Positions 48,873-58,797 are shown, counted from the first letter of the stretch. The stretch: 64,000 bases of DNA from Cardiobacteriaceae bacterium (GCA_030525785.1 JAUNEA010000003.1:124001-188000), one strand, 5' to 3'. Notes: generated by a model from the letters alone, not told the origin. Numbers and translations: made by a program.

Positions 48873-49592
48873 TCAAAGTTTTTGATTGGCTTCACCTTCA
48901 AGCCAGCGTTCGAGGAAATCCTCAAGCCAAACTCGTGTTGGCTCCAACAGCTCTTCACGATAACGCACTTGTGCCTCGACTGTCTGCGCCCCCGCATTTT
49001 GCAACTGCTCTGCACTTCGCTCAAACCAAGTATTCATCTGTGCCTCATGAGCTTCTGGGTGAAACTGAAAAGCAAAAGCGCTTTCTCCCATGCGGAAGGC
49101 TTGATTGGGATACAAATCACTGGAAGCCAATTTAATGGCATTATCAGGCAAGGTAAAACCTTCGTTGTGCCATTGGTAAAAGCGCTCTGGAGCAGTTTGG
49201 AAGATGGTATTGTAGCCATCAATGGTTGGATAAACAGGGAAATAGCCAATCTCGACATAATGCTCTGGGTGGCGTGTCACAATTCCTCCAAAGGCTCGTG
49301 CCAGAAGCTGTGCCCCCAAGCAAATCCCCAAATAAGGCTTACCAGCTTCCACAACTGCTCGTATCCATTCCAACTCCAATTGCAAGGCGGGCAAATTATC
49401 ATTCACACTCATATTGCCACCAAAAACTACCGCCGCATCGAAGGTCTCTAAATCAGGCAAGACACAACCTGCCAAAGGGCAATATTTTTTCATTTGATGA
49501 TGTCCATTTTTGGCGAAATACTCGCCAATCATACCTGTGTGCCCTTGTGGGTTATGCAAAATAATGGCAATGCGCTTGGAATTAGGGTTCAT
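48873..49592 (-). CDS. Class I glutamine amidotransferase-like protein
   Basis: 239 residues. Nucleophile Cys in LGICLGAQLLARAFGG and the His-Glu pair in FQFHPEAHEAQM complete the class I GATase triad. Members related to the GuaA glutaminase domain include stand-alone proteins such as YfeJ-like ones, which may hydrolyse gamma-glutamyl compounds. No synthase partner is adjacent. Two palindrome-like sequences (KALW is not used; here SAFAF and ERF) lie in it. Confidence 0.82.
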   Translation of the reverse strand: MNPNSKRIAIILHNPQGHTGMIGEYFAKNGHHQMKKYCPLAGCVLPDLETFDAAVVFGGNMSVNDNLPALQLELEWIRAVVEAGKPYLGICLGAQLLARAFGGIVTRHPEHYVEIGYFPVYPTIDGYNTIFQTAPERFYQWHNEGFTLPDNAIKLASSDLYPNQAFRMGESAFAFQFHPEAHEAQMNTWFERSAEQLQNAGAQTVEAQVRYREELLEPTRVWLEDFLERWLEGEANQKL

Positions 49593-49736
49593 AATGTTTT
49601 ATCGTTGGTTAGCAAAAGAGCGATAAGCTACCTTAAGCTGAAAATCTCCGCAATAATCTTTAGCTATCCTCTGATGCTATTGGCATCTCATGGACTTTTT
49701 CTTTACCATGCTTGATTTTTTTCGAAGGTATTTTTC

Positions 49737-50768
49737 ATGGATTCACTCACCCAAGCTGTGTTAGGCGCTGCCACCTATTCGGCCGTCATGGGTAAGCATC
49801 AGGGGCGCAAAGCGCTTTTGATTGGTGCTGCTCTGGGAACATTGCCTGATTTAGATGTTCTCATTCGCTATGCAGACCCCATTTCTCAGATGACCTATCA
49901 TCGTGGTGCCTCGCATTCTCTTTGGATTTTGACTGCCTTCGCGTGGGGGCTGGCATTTTTATGGCACAAGTGGAAAAAACCCTCCTATTCTACAAAGCGC
50001 TTTGGGCTTGCCATTTGGCTCGCACTCATCACCCACCCCTTGATTGATGCGATGACCATGTACGGCACCCAATTGTGGTATCCCTTCACACCACCGCCAA
50101 CCTCATGGGCAACCATCTTCATCATTGACCCACTCTACACCCTCCCCATGCTCTTGGCTTGTGGCTACTATCTCTTCCAGCCAAGCCAAAGCTCCAACAA
50201 AGCGCTTTGGCTGAGTATTCTTTGGGGCTGTGCGTATTTTCTTTGGGGATTTGTAGGCAAGAGTGTGCATGAAAATCGTGTTCGTGAATCTTTGGAAGAA
50301 AATGGCATTCGCGTAGAACGTATCATCTCCAACCCTACGCCGTTTAATACCATTTTATGGCGCGTGGTGGCAGAAGATGGTCAAGATAATCTGTATGAAG
50401 CTTACAGCAGCTGGTTTGACCAACAAGCGCCGAAATTTCGCAAAATCCCCAAAAACACCCATCTACGCCGCGATATTTGGGACAAAGCGCTTTTGCTCCA
50501 ACGCCTGCATTGGTTCACCGATGGCTGGCTGGCTTATGAAATGCACGGCGAGGAATTGGTGGTCAAAGATGTTCGCATGAGCTATTTAGGCATCAGCGTG
50601 GGGTTTGAGTTTGTGGTGGGGCTTGATCATCGTGACCACTGGCACATCATCACGCCAAAGCGCTTTGGAACACGCCAGCCTTTGCCAGAAGCTTGGTTCA
50701 GCCGATTGTGGCAACGCATGATGGGCAATCAGCAAGTTTTTGCTGAGGAATTAGGGCTATCCTCATGA
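49737..50768 (+). CDS. Membrane metal-dependent hydrolase, YdjM/DUF457 family
   Basis: 343 residues. MDSLTQAVLGAATYSAVMG at the start and AALGTLPDLDVLIRYADPISQMTYHRGASHSLW carry the Asp and His residues of the YdjM-type family; further His-Pro-x-x-Asp lies in LITHPLIDAMTMYGTQLW. About five membrane helices, then a 150-residue C-terminal region. Reaction unknown; E. coli YdjM is SOS-induced. The stop overlaps mutY (ATGA), so the two are co-translated, linking it to a DNA repair gene. Confidence 0.85.
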   Translation: MDSLTQAVLGAATYSAVMGKHQGRKALLIGAALGTLPDLDVLIRYADPISQMTYHRGASHSLWILTAFAWGLAFLWHKWKKPSYSTKRFGLAIWLALITHPLIDAMTMYGTQLWYPFTPPPTSWATIFIIDPLYTLPMLLACGYYLFQPSQSSNKALWLSILWGCAYFLWGFVGKSVHENRVRESLEENGIRVERIISNPTPFNTILWRVVAEDGQDNLYEAYSSWFDQQAPKFRKIPKNTHLRRDIWDKALLLQRLHWFTDGWLAYEMHGEELVVKDVRMSYLGISVGFEFVVGLDHRDHWHIITPKRFGTRQPLPEAWFSRLWQRMMGNQQVFAEELGLSS

Positions 50769-51757
50769 GCTTTGCAAAGCGCTTGGTTGCATGGCAAAAA
50801 AAGTATGGTCGGCACCATTTACCGTGGCAAGTTCACGATGCTTACCGAGTTTGGCTTTCGGAGATTATGTTGCAGCAAACGCAAGTTTCTACTGTTTTGC
50901 CCTATTTTGAGCGATTTACCACCCGTTTTCCAAACGTAAGCGCTTTGGCACAGGCGGAGATTGATGAAGTACTGGCGTATTGGTCAGGCTTAGGCTATTA
51001 CCGCCGTGCGCATCATTTGCATCAAGCGGCCAAACAAGTGATGACCGATTTTGGCGGCACTTTTCCAACAAAGCGCTTTGAGCTTGAGCAATTGCAAGGT
51101 GTAGGGCGTTCAACGGCTGCCGCTATTGCTGTGTTTGCCTTCAATGAACGCGAGGCAATCTTAGATGGCAATGTGAAACGCGTTCTTGCACGTCATGCAG
51201 GTCTTTATGGCGCACCCAATGCCTCACAAACCCTCAAAGCGCTTTGGGCTAAAGCAGAAGAGCGTTTGCCCCAAGAGGATTTACGAGCTTACACACAAGG
51301 GTTGATGGATTTGGGTAGTGCGATTTGTACACGAAGCAAGCCCCAATGTTGGCAATGCCCTGTATCGGAGGATTGCTATGCCCACCAAAATAATAAAACC
51401 CATCTTTTGCCTGAAAAAGCAAGCCAAGCGAAAGTTCGTGAGCATCAAGTCGTGTGGCTATTGATGCGTTGTGAAAAGCGCTTTGCTTTGTGGCAACGGG
51501 GCAAACGTGGGATTTGGGGTGGCTTGTGGAGTTTGCCAGAATACCAGCATCTGGCAGAGGCAAAAGTGGAGCAAAGCGCTTTACTTGCCTTGCCAGCCGT
51601 CACCCATCGGCTCACGCATCGCTTGATACGAGCAGAAGTATGGGCGGTATCACTTGAAGAAGCCTCTGCTGATTATGCTTGGTTCACTCGAGAAGAAGCA
51701 TTAGCACTGGGGCTACCAACGCCTATGCGAGAGATTTTAGAACGCTGGGCGGTGTAA
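50765..51757 (+). CDS. mutY: Adenine DNA glycosylase MutY
   Basis: 330 residues. Catalytic Glu in VWLSEIMLQQTQVSTV, helix-hairpin-helix with LQGVGRSTAAAIAVFAF, catalytic Asp in ILDGNVKRVLAR, and the iron-sulfur ligands CTRSKPQCWQCPVSEDC (C-x6-C-x2-C-x5-C). A C-terminal NUDIX-like domain recognises 8-oxoG. It removes adenine mispaired with 8-oxoguanine. Coupled to the YdjM-like gene by an ATGA overlap and convergent with the siderophore operon. Confidence 0.95.
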   Translation: MSFAKRLVAWQKKYGRHHLPWQVHDAYRVWLSEIMLQQTQVSTVLPYFERFTTRFPNVSALAQAEIDEVLAYWSGLGYYRRAHHLHQAAKQVMTDFGGTFPTKRFELEQLQGVGRSTAAAIAVFAFNEREAILDGNVKRVLARHAGLYGAPNASQTLKALWAKAEERLPQEDLRAYTQGLMDLGSAICTRSKPQCWQCPVSEDCYAHQNNKTHLLPEKASQAKVREHQVVWLLMRCEKRFALWQRGKRGIWGGLWSLPEYQHLAEAKVEQSALLALPAVTHRLTHRLIRAEVWAVSLEEASADYAWFTREEALALGLPTPMREILERWAV

Positions 51758-51761
51758 AGCC

Positions 51762-52517
51762 TTAAAAATACACACACAGCTTTTTATCACGATACGGCAA
51801 TAGCTCTATATCCAAATGATACAAAGCGCTTAGAATCTCTTGGTTGATGATGTCTTCTGTGATGCCATAATGCAGTACCTCACCTTGTTGCATAGCGACA
51901 ATGTGGTCAGCATAGTGAGCAGCATAGTTGATGTCATGCAACACCACCACAATGGTTTTCCCCCATTCCAACACCGCATTCTTCAAATTCAGCATAAGCG
52001 CTTTGGCGTGATGAATATCGAGGTTATTCAAGGGTTCATCGAGCAAGATGTAATCGGTATCTTGGGTGAAGGTCATGGCAACCAAAGCGCGTTGGCGTTG
52101 CCCGCCCGAAAGCTCATCAAGATAACGATGACGAAAATCCTGCAAATCAAAATAGCTCAGCATTTCAGATACCTTTGCTCTATCTTCTGAACGCACACGC
52201 CCACGATGATAAGGGTAGCGTGCAAAGGTGAGCAAATCCTCCACCGTCAAACGGCTCATAAAATGCACTTGCTGCTGCAACAGTGCCACTTTTTGCGCCA
52301 ATTGATGGCTTTCTGTGTGTGCAATATCACAACTATCAAAACACACTCGCCCTGTTTGCAGAGGCAAAATTCTCGCTATCACATTTAAAAGTGTGCTTTT
52401 TCCTGCGCCATTAGGGCCAATCAATGCCGTCATGCCACCACGTGGTAGCTGTAGCGTTGTAGGCTTCAGAATGGTTTTGCCCGCAATCTGATAACTTACG
52501 TCTTCGATTAAAATCAT
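51762..52517 (-). CDS. Siderophore ABC transporter ATPase (FatE/CeuD type)
   Basis: 251 residues. Walker A GPNGAGKST, signature LSGGQRQRALVAMTF, Walker B YILLDEPLNNLD and switch His in VVLHDINYAAHYADH. The N-terminal motif and length match FecE/FhuC-class ferric siderophore ATPases, closest in form to the FatE/CeuD/VctC subgroup. Last of four overlapping genes on the minus strand. Energises import of a ferric-catecholate-like siderophore or a xenosiderophore. Confidence 0.92.
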   Translation of the reverse strand: MILIEDVSYQIAGKTILKPTTLQLPRGGMTALIGPNGAGKSTLLNVIARILPLQTGRVCFDSCDIAHTESHQLAQKVALLQQQVHFMSRLTVEDLLTFARYPYHRGRVRSEDRAKVSEMLSYFDLQDFRHRYLDELSGGQRQRALVAMTFTQDTDYILLDEPLNNLDIHHAKALMLNLKNAVLEWGKTIVVVLHDINYAAHYADHIVAMQQGEVLHYGITEDIINQEILSALYHLDIELLPYRDKKLCVYF

Positions 52518-53503
52518 GCCCGTTTCCTTAAAAATGGCGTTAATGACAACAAAAACAACAGCCCACCCAAGCCCTCAATCACCATACTCAGGCTGCCTGC
52601 AAGCCCCCAAAAACGCTCAAAAATCGTCTGCCCTAAAACCAGCATCAATCCAGCCATCATGGCAGATACAGGCAACAAAATGCTATGACGCGGCGTGGGG
52701 AACAATTGATACGTCAAAGCGCTTACCAGTAAACCAAAAAACAAAATAGGGCCTACCAATGCCGTTGAAATAGCTACAAGGCTTGCAGTCAACAACATCA
52801 AAACAAATACCTCTTTTGCATAATTCACACCCAAGCCAATCGCTTGCACACGCCCCAACGACAAAACATCTAACACAAAGCGCTTTTTCCACACATAAAC
52901 CAAATTCGCCAGTATCAAGAAGGTTGAAGGCAACAACAAAGCGCTTTGAGCGCGGTTGAATTGTGCATAAGCAATGCCTTGATAAAAGGCATATTCTGTT
53001 GGGTCAAGCAATCGCCCCATCAGCTGATTTAAATTGCGACACAACACGCCAAAAATCACGCCTATCAGCAACAAGCGATACAAATCATGTTGCAACAATG
53101 GGCGAGCCAAACCAAACAAAATCACTGCCATAGCCATCATCAAAGCGGTATTGCCTAAAAAACGAGTCAGTGGCGAGAGTTCGCTGTAGGCTGTTGTGGA
53201 GAAAAAGAAAATAAAGCCCATTTGAATTAGCAAATAAAGCGCATCTAAACCAATGAGCGATGGCGTTAAAATGCGATTGTGGCTGATGGTTTGAAACATC
53301 ACGGTAGACATGCCCACCGCCGCTCCAACCAATAACAAATTCCAAAGCTTCTCGCCACGATGAGTCAGCAAAAATGACCAACTCCCTGAAGCCTTAATCA
53401 ACATATAGCCCAAAGCGCTTAAGCACAGTGCCAACAAAAGCCACATCATGCGGCGTGTTAATGGCTGCTCCCAAAGCGCTTTGCAGCTCCAAGCCTTATT
53501 CAT
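52514..53503 (-). CDS. Siderophore ABC transporter permease (FatC/CeuC type)
   Basis: 329 residues from ATG 53503; an upstream in-frame start lies inside the partner gene. Nine or ten membrane helices of the FecCD fold, with SLIGLDALYLL, LIGVIFGVLCRNLNQLMGRLLDP and GPILFFGLLVSALTYQLFPTPRHSILLPVSA. Overlaps the other permease by 8 bases and the ATPase by 4. Forms the heterodimeric channel with the following entry. Confidence 0.9.
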   Translation of the reverse strand: MNKAWSCKALWEQPLTRRMMWLLLALCLSALGYMLIKASGSWSFLLTHRGEKLWNLLLVGAAVGMSTVMFQTISHNRILTPSLIGLDALYLLIQMGFIFFFSTTAYSELSPLTRFLGNTALMMAMAVILFGLARPLLQHDLYRLLLIGVIFGVLCRNLNQLMGRLLDPTEYAFYQGIAYAQFNRAQSALLLPSTFLILANLVYVWKKRFVLDVLSLGRVQAIGLGVNYAKEVFVLMLLTASLVAISTALVGPILFFGLLVSALTYQLFPTPRHSILLPVSAMMAGLMLVLGQTIFERFWGLAGSLSMVIEGLGGLLFLLSLTPFLRKRA

Positions 53504-54500
53504 GACGCACCTTTTGCAGCAACAACACCAAAAACAACCCTGCCCCCAAAACCCCAAATACGGTACTCACAGGAATCTCGTACGGAAAACGCAAACTACG
53601 CGACAACACATCGCAAAACAATAAACACGATACCGAAAGCCACGCACTCCAAGGCAAGCTTCTACGCAAATGATCGCCACAAAAACGGCGCACAATATTG
53701 GGCATCACCAAACCTAAAAACGCAATCATGCCTACGGTAATCACGGTCAAAGCCGTCATCATCGCTACGCTCATCATCGACAACAAAACCAATTGCCGAT
53801 AAGGTAAGCCTAGAGAGGTTGCCATCTGTTGCCCCATGCCAATGATGGTTAAACGATCTGCCAAGTAATAGGCAAAAGCTGCCGCAAAACCGCCTACCCA
53901 CAGCAATTCATAACGCCCACGCAAAACAGCCGAGAAATCGCCCGAAAGCCAAGTATTCAACAGCTGCAAAATCTCATACTCATAAGCCCAAAACTCCGCA
54001 ACCGCGCCAATGATGCCACCGTAAATCATGCCCACCAAAGGCACCAGCAAGCTATCGCGCACAGGTAAGCGCTTTGCCAACGCCAAAAAGAGCAACATCG
54101 AACCAAAGGCACAAACTGCCGCCACCCCCATTTTCGCCATCACACTCCAATGTGGGGCAAGTAATGTAACCGCAACCAAGCCCAATGCCGCACCTTCTGC
54201 TGTGCCTGCTGTTGAAGGCTCTACAAAACGATTATGCACCACCATTTGCATCAATAACCCAGCCACCGACATGGAAATGCCCGTCAGCCAAATCGCTGCC
54301 GTTCGTGGCACGCGGCTTTCTACAAATATCATTCGCGCCTTTTCATCGTGCCATACATTTTTCCAATCAACTTCCACCACGCCCACGTATAAACTAAGCA
54401 ACGACAGCCCTAAAAGAACTGTCGTTGCCAGAAAACAAGCATGTTGGTTAATCAAACTCCCCCAAAAGCGCTTTGGGGATTGGGTTTGCTTATTTGCCAC
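53496..54500 (-). CDS. Siderophore ABC transporter permease (FatD/CeuB type)
   Basis: 334 residues. FecCD fold, with VESRVPRTAAIWLTGISMSVAGLLMQMVVHNRFVEPSTAGTAEGAALG near the N-terminus and VGMIAFLGLVMPNIVRRFCGDHLRRSLPWSA towards the end, both diagnostic of the first permease of such operons. No ATG start exists in the right place. GTG at 54500 (AGAGG six bases before) is preferred over TTG at 54503. The start overlaps the binding-protein stop, indicating translational coupling. Confidence 0.9.
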   Translation of the reverse strand: MANKQTQSPKRFWGSLINQHACFLATTVLLGLSLLSLYVGVVEVDWKNVWHDEKARMIFVESRVPRTAAIWLTGISMSVAGLLMQMVVHNRFVEPSTAGTAEGAALGLVAVTLLAPHWSVMAKMGVAAVCAFGSMLLFLALAKRLPVRDSLLVPLVGMIYGGIIGAVAEFWAYEYEILQLLNTWLSGDFSAVLRGRYELLWVGGFAAAFAYYLADRLTIIGMGQQMATSLGLPYRQLVLLSMMSVAMMTALTVITVGMIAFLGLVMPNIVRRFCGDHLRRSLPWSAWLSVSCLLFCDVLSRSLRFPYEIPVSTVFGVLGAGLFLVLLLQKVRHE

Positions 54501-55380
54501 CAAATGCCTCTTTCAATTCAACCATAACCTCTTTCAACGCTTTAGGGCCGCCTACGTTGATGTAGATGTTGTGGGTATTGGGGTAGATAACTTGGTTGTT
54601 TTTCCAAGCCGTTGTGCCGTGTACCAAAGGATTATCCAGCGTTTGCTTCGCACTCGCCCCATCTTGACCAATAGCTGATAAGCGGTCTAAGGCATAAATC
54701 CAATCAGGATTGACTTCCGCCACATATTCAAAAGTGACAGGCTCGCCATGACGACCAACTTTCTTGTCATCATGCACCAAATTTAAGCCCAATTCTGAAG
54801 CCAACCAGTTCGCGCGAGATTGAGGGCCATAAAGAGCAATTTTTTGACCATTCACCAATAAGCCCAAAACTTTACCTTTACCTTCCGCCAACTTTTTCAC
54901 TTCATCGCGTAAGCCATTCAACTCCTCAGTAAGTGCTTTGGCTTCATCAGCTTTACCAAATACCTCACCCACAGAATTCAAACGCGCTACGCCTTCTTGG
55001 AATGAATTTTTGCCCTCAAGGGTTAAATCCACTGTTTTTGCAACTTTGCTGACATCATCGTATTTAGCTTGTGTACGCACCGCAACCACAATCAAATCAG
55101 GCTTCAATTCGTTCAACTTCTCCAAATCAGGCTCAAAGAAAGTGCCAACTTGCGCCACATCTCCCAAACCGTATTCCTCAGCCAAACGCCCACCAGGAAT
55201 ACCCACGATTTTGTCACTTAAGCCTAAAGCAATGAACGTATCAATCATGCCTGGATCCAAAACCACTACACGTTCTGGAGCTTTATCAAATTCCACATCA
55301 CCTTTCGCTGTTTTCAACGTTGCCGCTTGAGCAATAGCACATGCTAAAGCACAAGAAGCCAGTAACCATTTTTTCAACAT
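54490..55380 (-). CDS. Siderophore-binding periplasmic protein (FatB/CeuE/VctP type)
   Basis: 296 residues. Signal peptide MLKKWLLASCALACAIAQAA; the Cys residues do not form a clear lipobox followed by a normal mature start, so it may be soluble. Class III binding-protein fold: RVVVLDPGMIDTFIALGLSDKIVGIPGG, KPDLIVVAVRTQAKYDD (with the Arg/Tyr region that in CeuE contacts catecholate siderophores) and NPDWIYALDRLSAIG. First gene of the operon. I see no clear Fur box in the 210-base upstream gap. Confidence 0.9.
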   Translation of the reverse strand: MLKKWLLASCALACAIAQAATLKTAKGDVEFDKAPERVVVLDPGMIDTFIALGLSDKIVGIPGGRLAEEYGLGDVAQVGTFFEPDLEKLNELKPDLIVVAVRTQAKYDDVSKVAKTVDLTLEGKNSFQEGVARLNSVGEVFGKADEAKALTEELNGLRDEVKKLAEGKGKVLGLLVNGQKIALYGPQSRANWLASELGLNLVHDDKKVGRHGEPVTFEYVAEVNPDWIYALDRLSAIGQDGASAKQTLDNPLVHGTTAWKNNQVIYPNTHNIYINVGGPKALKEVMVELKEAFGGK

Positions 55381-55605
55381 AAATTCACCTTAAGTTATCA
55401 GTTTAAAAAAGAACTCAAATAGTACTTTTTCTTATTTAAATTTTCAAGAAATCTTACTAGGTATCCATGACAAATCATCTGTTTCTCTATCATGTCCCAC
55501 AAACCAATGAAGGATTTCTCATCACTCCGTAAAAGTTGGCATCTAAAATCATGCTAGAATCCAGACTTTGTACACAACAAGTCACATACAATGGAGGTAA
55601 AACAT
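55381..55605. promoter_or_regulatory. Divergent intergenic region between siderophore operon and Slam gene
   Basis: About 225 AT-rich bases that must contain promoters for both directions. I find no confident Fur box or promoter and no palindrome. The only strong element is the GGAGG ribosome site at 55593-55597 for the Slam-like gene. Confidence 0.5.
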
Positions 55606-57120
55606 ATGTCTCGGAAATATTCCACTCGCGCTTTGCTCGCGCTCACCATCAGCACTATTCTTAGCCAAAGCGCTTTTGCTCAAGAACGCTCTAACCCCAA
55701 AGCCCAATATGAAGCCAAAACCAAAAGCGCTTTGGAATCCACACAAGAAGAACCCAGCAAAATCCAACAACGCGAACTAAACGCTCACATCTTGGCACAA
55801 AATAAACTCAGCACAGAATCCCCTCTCCATGCTTATACGGACGAAGATTTAAGTCAAAATCAAGAATTATTAGAGAAAGTCTTTCTGATGGCTCTCATTC
55901 AAATGGATCGCCCTGCTTTAGAAGAATTGATTAAACTCTATCAACCTATGCCCAATCGTGATGATTCTTTAATTGATTGGGCAAATGCTATTATTATTTC
56001 CCCAACCAATCGTGAACAATCTATTAGCGAAATGCGTAAACTCATTTCTCATTTCCCTGATAATGATTACATACGCTTCCAATTAGCAACTTTCTTATTC
56101 TTCAATGAAGAATTTATCGCTGCCAAAGACCAATTTGAAAAAACCAAAAGCTCAAATAGATTAAAAGAAGCAGACCGTAAGCTGATTGATGAATTTATCA
56201 CAGTCATTGATAACAAAGATCGCTGGAATTTTAATGCCAGTGCTACATTCTTAAATGATAAGAACTTAAGCAACTCTGCTCCTGTTGGCACCAAAATGCT
56301 TTTGCCTAATGGTGGCTCATTCACCCAATCTACACCTCTAGAAGAAGGTCGTGGCTTTGCGCTCAATCTTGGCGCAGATAAGCGCTTTAGCTTAGGAGGC
56401 GGTCGATACATTTCATTGGAATTAGGCAGCTACATCAAGCATTACTGGAACAACAAAAAATACAACGAAATTATCTTCAATGCTGGCGTTGGCTATGGTT
56501 TGAATTATAAAGGTTGGAATATAGAAGTTTCACCCAATATTTCACGTCGTTTGTATGGCGGTGGCTCAAGTGGTGATGGTAAGCAATTACATGCCTATTA
56601 TACCTCTTATGGCATTAATACTTATGCCAGTACTTGGGTAAATCCAAAAATTCGTTATAGCTTAAACTATAGCTTTGACTATGATAAATATGACCGCGAT
56701 GCGCTTGCCAACCGTCAAAATGGTGCAACTCATTCTATCAGCAATTCTATTACCTATATCGCAAGCCCCAAACAATATTGGTCAGCCAGCCTTAACCTTG
56801 CCCACCGCAATTCTAAAGACGATTCCAATAGCTATAATCGTATTGGGGGCAATATTGCTTGGGGGCAAGAATGGCCTATGGGATTCTCTAGCCGTTTATC
56901 TTTAGGATTGGCACAACGCAATTACTCAGAAATGGATTTCTTCCAAATCAAACAGAAAAATAAAGAATACAGCGCTGGTCTCTCCATTTGGAACAAAGCG
57001 CTTCATTATCAAGGATTAACACCTCGCCTCACTTGGAGCTATAACAAAACCGATAGCAGTATCCCTTTCTACAGCTATGACAAGCACCAAATCTTCCTCG
57101 AAGTCAGCAAAACGTTTTAA
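55606..57120 (+). CDS. Surface lipoprotein assembly modifier (Slam)-like outer-membrane protein
   Basis: 504 residues from ATG 55606, chosen for the GGAGG 8 bases upstream. Signal peptide ends SQSAFAQ. An N-terminal helical/TPR-like region (about 30-200) is followed by a beta-barrel domain starting RWNFNASATFLNDKNL (about residue 206) and ending KHQIFLEVSKTF, which matches the DUF560 barrel of Slam proteins. Slam exports lipoproteins to the cell surface. No candidate surface lipoprotein lies beside it; neighbours are the siderophore importer and gor. The substrate must be elsewhere or it is a divergent member. Confidence 0.78.
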   Translation: MSRKYSTRALLALTISTILSQSAFAQERSNPKAQYEAKTKSALESTQEEPSKIQQRELNAHILAQNKLSTESPLHAYTDEDLSQNQELLEKVFLMALIQMDRPALEELIKLYQPMPNRDDSLIDWANAIIISPTNREQSISEMRKLISHFPDNDYIRFQLATFLFFNEEFIAAKDQFEKTKSSNRLKEADRKLIDEFITVIDNKDRWNFNASATFLNDKNLSNSAPVGTKMLLPNGGSFTQSTPLEEGRGFALNLGADKRFSLGGGRYISLELGSYIKHYWNNKKYNEIIFNAGVGYGLNYKGWNIEVSPNISRRLYGGGSSGDGKQLHAYYTSYGINTYASTWVNPKIRYSLNYSFDYDKYDRDALANRQNGATHSISNSITYIASPKQYWSASLNLAHRNSKDDSNSYNRIGGNIAWGQEWPMGFSSRLSLGLAQRNYSEMDFFQIKQKNKEYSAGLSIWNKALHYQGLTPRLTWSYNKTDSSIPFYSYDKHQIFLEVSKTF

Positions 57121-57159
57121 AGCGCTTTGGGGGCGTTGAAGTTTATTTAAGGTTTTTCT

Positions 57160-57321
57160 GGGGCTTCGCCCTACGCCCCACAAGGGGTGGAACACCCCTT
57201 GACCCCAGAATATTAAAACCAGAAAACCCCCATTTCGGGGGTTTTCTGGTTTTTAAATACTTTGTGGGGGTTCAGGGGGAATCATTCCCCCTGATGGGGG
57301 TTTGGGGGTGAAACCCCCAAA
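57160..57321. repeat. Multi-hairpin intergenic repeat, copy C
   Basis: Hairpins at 57161-57171 (GGGC/GCCC), 57181-57201 (CAAGGGGTG/CACCCCTTG), a central stem with 17-bp arms at 57215-57231 and 57237-57253, 57273-57293 (CAGGGGGAA/TTCCCCCTG), and 57301-57321 (TTTGGGGGT/ACCCCCAAA). It lies between the converging Slam and gor genes. The central stem shares no sequence with copies A and B. It is flanked by palindrome copies at 57118 and 57349. Confidence 0.9.
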
Positions 57322-57357
57322 GAAACGTCAAATAGTCTCCAGCACCCCAAAGCGCTT

Positions 57358-58710
57358 TTAACGCATGGTGACCCATTCTTCGGCGCTGGTGGGGTGAATG
57401 GCAACGGTTGCATCAAAATCTTTTTTACTCGCGCCCATAACTACCGCCACAGCAAAGCCTTGAATCATCTCATCAGCGCCATCGCCAATCATCTGCATGC
57501 CAACAATCTTTTCATCTGCCCCTACGCAAATCAGCTTCATCAACGTTTTTGGCTTATGCACCGCAAATGTACGAACCATTGGCGTAAACTGGCTACGATA
57601 AACTTTAACCTGCTCAAAGCGCTTTTTCGCCTCATCTTCTGTTAAACCAACCGCGCCGATAGGTGGGTGAGTAAACATCACCGTTGGGATATTGTCGAAA
57701 TTTTGGCGCAAAGCGCTTTGCCCTGCGAACAATCGCATCGCCAACTTACGACCAGCCGCGATAGCAACAGGCGTGAGTTCTAAAGCCTCTGTGACATCGC
57801 CAATAGCATAAATCCCTGAAACATTAGTATTTTGGAAAGCATCAACAGGAATTTTGCCCGAAGGTTTCACTTGCACCCCAGCTGCCTCCAAATTCAGCTC
57901 ATCAACATTAGGCATACGCCCTAAAGCCCAGAGGCAGAAAGCGCTTTGCACGGTTTCGCCGTTATCTAATGTAGCAGAAATACTTTCGCCATCTTTCGCA
58001 AGCTTCTGAACATTCGCATTTTTAATCACACGAATCCCCTGCTCAATCATCGATTGTTCCAACATTTCGGCAATGTCTTTATCTACTTGGCGCAACAACC
58101 TCTCGCCACGCACCACCAAAGTCACTTGCGTTCCCAATGCCTGTAAAACGCCAGCCATTTCGCATGCAATATAGCCACCGCCAACAATCAAAGCGCTTTG
58201 CGGCTGTTTTTCGAGCGCAAAGAAATCATCAGAAGTAGCGCCCAATTCCGCCCCTTCAATCTCAGGAATGACAGGTTTACCGCCTGTGGCAATGATAATG
58301 TGCGGAGCATGATAATGTTCACCATTGACCATAATGGTTTGAGCATCAACAAATTGCGCCTCACCACGAACCAAACTAACACCTGATTTTTCAAGATTTT
58401 GCCCATAAATACCATTCAATCGAGCAATTTGGGCATCGCGTTTTTCCTTAAAACTTGCCCAATCAAAACGCAAAGGAGCCAAAGCGCTTTGGGGTAAATC
58501 AAAGCCAAAAAGAGGAGCGTTATGCACGGCTTCTGCTGTTTGTGCCGCATACCAAAACCATTTCTTCGGCACACAACCAACATTCACACACGTTCCACCC
58601 AATTTTGCCTTTTCAACCACCAACACTCTCGCGCCATGCTCCGCCGCGCGTCTCGCGCTGGCAATGCCACCAGAGCCACCACCCAGACAAATCAAATCGA
58701 ATGTTTCCAT
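57358..58710 (-). CDS. gor: Glutathione-disulfide reductase
   Basis: 450 residues from ATG 58710, with TAAGGAG. FAD motif [21 protein letters not shown], redox disulfide Cys41/Cys46 in [16 protein letters not shown](P) motif [21 protein letters not shown] motif 2 [23 protein letters not shown], and dimer-interface base [15 protein letters not shown]. Glutathione reductase is favoured over other family members by VGCVPKK and the C-terminus. It keeps glutathione reduced with NADPH. Confidence 0.93.
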   Translation of the reverse strand: METFDLICLGGGSGGIASARRAAEHGARVLVVEKAKLGGTCVNVGCVPKKWFWYAAQTAEAVHNAPLFGFDLPQSALAPLRFDWASFKEKRDAQIARLNGIYGQNLEKSGVSLVRGEAQFVDAQTIMVNGEHYHAPHIIIATGGKPVIPEIEGAELGATSDDFFALEKQPQSALIVGGGYIACEMAGVLQALGTQVTLVVRGERLLRQVDKDIAEMLEQSMIEQGIRVIKNANVQKLAKDGESISATLDNGETVQSAFCLWALGRMPNVDELNLEAAGVQVKPSGKIPVDAFQNTNVSGIYAIGDVTEALELTPVAIAAGRKLAMRLFAGQSALRQNFDNIPTVMFTHPPIGAVGLTEDEAKKRFEQVKVYRSQFTPMVRTFAVHKPKTLMKLICVGADEKIVGMQMIGDGADEMIQGFAVAVVMGASKKDFDATVAIHPTSAEEWVTMR

Positions 58711-58797
58711 ACTTAACTCCTTATCAGAAAATAACGGCAATTATGATACACACAAGCCTTTTAGTCAGCGTGTTACAATGCCGTTTTTACTTAAATT

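Noticed and set aside
52590-52601. AGGCTGCCTGCA, one base from the Simonsiella-type uptake sequence
   Set aside because: Single mismatch, inside a conserved permease gene with host palindromes around it; no other uptake sequence nearby. Probably chance.
55381-55605. Possible Fur box before the siderophore-binding protein
   Set aside because: AT-rich, but no 19-bp inverted repeat close to GATAATGATAATCATTATC could be found by eye.
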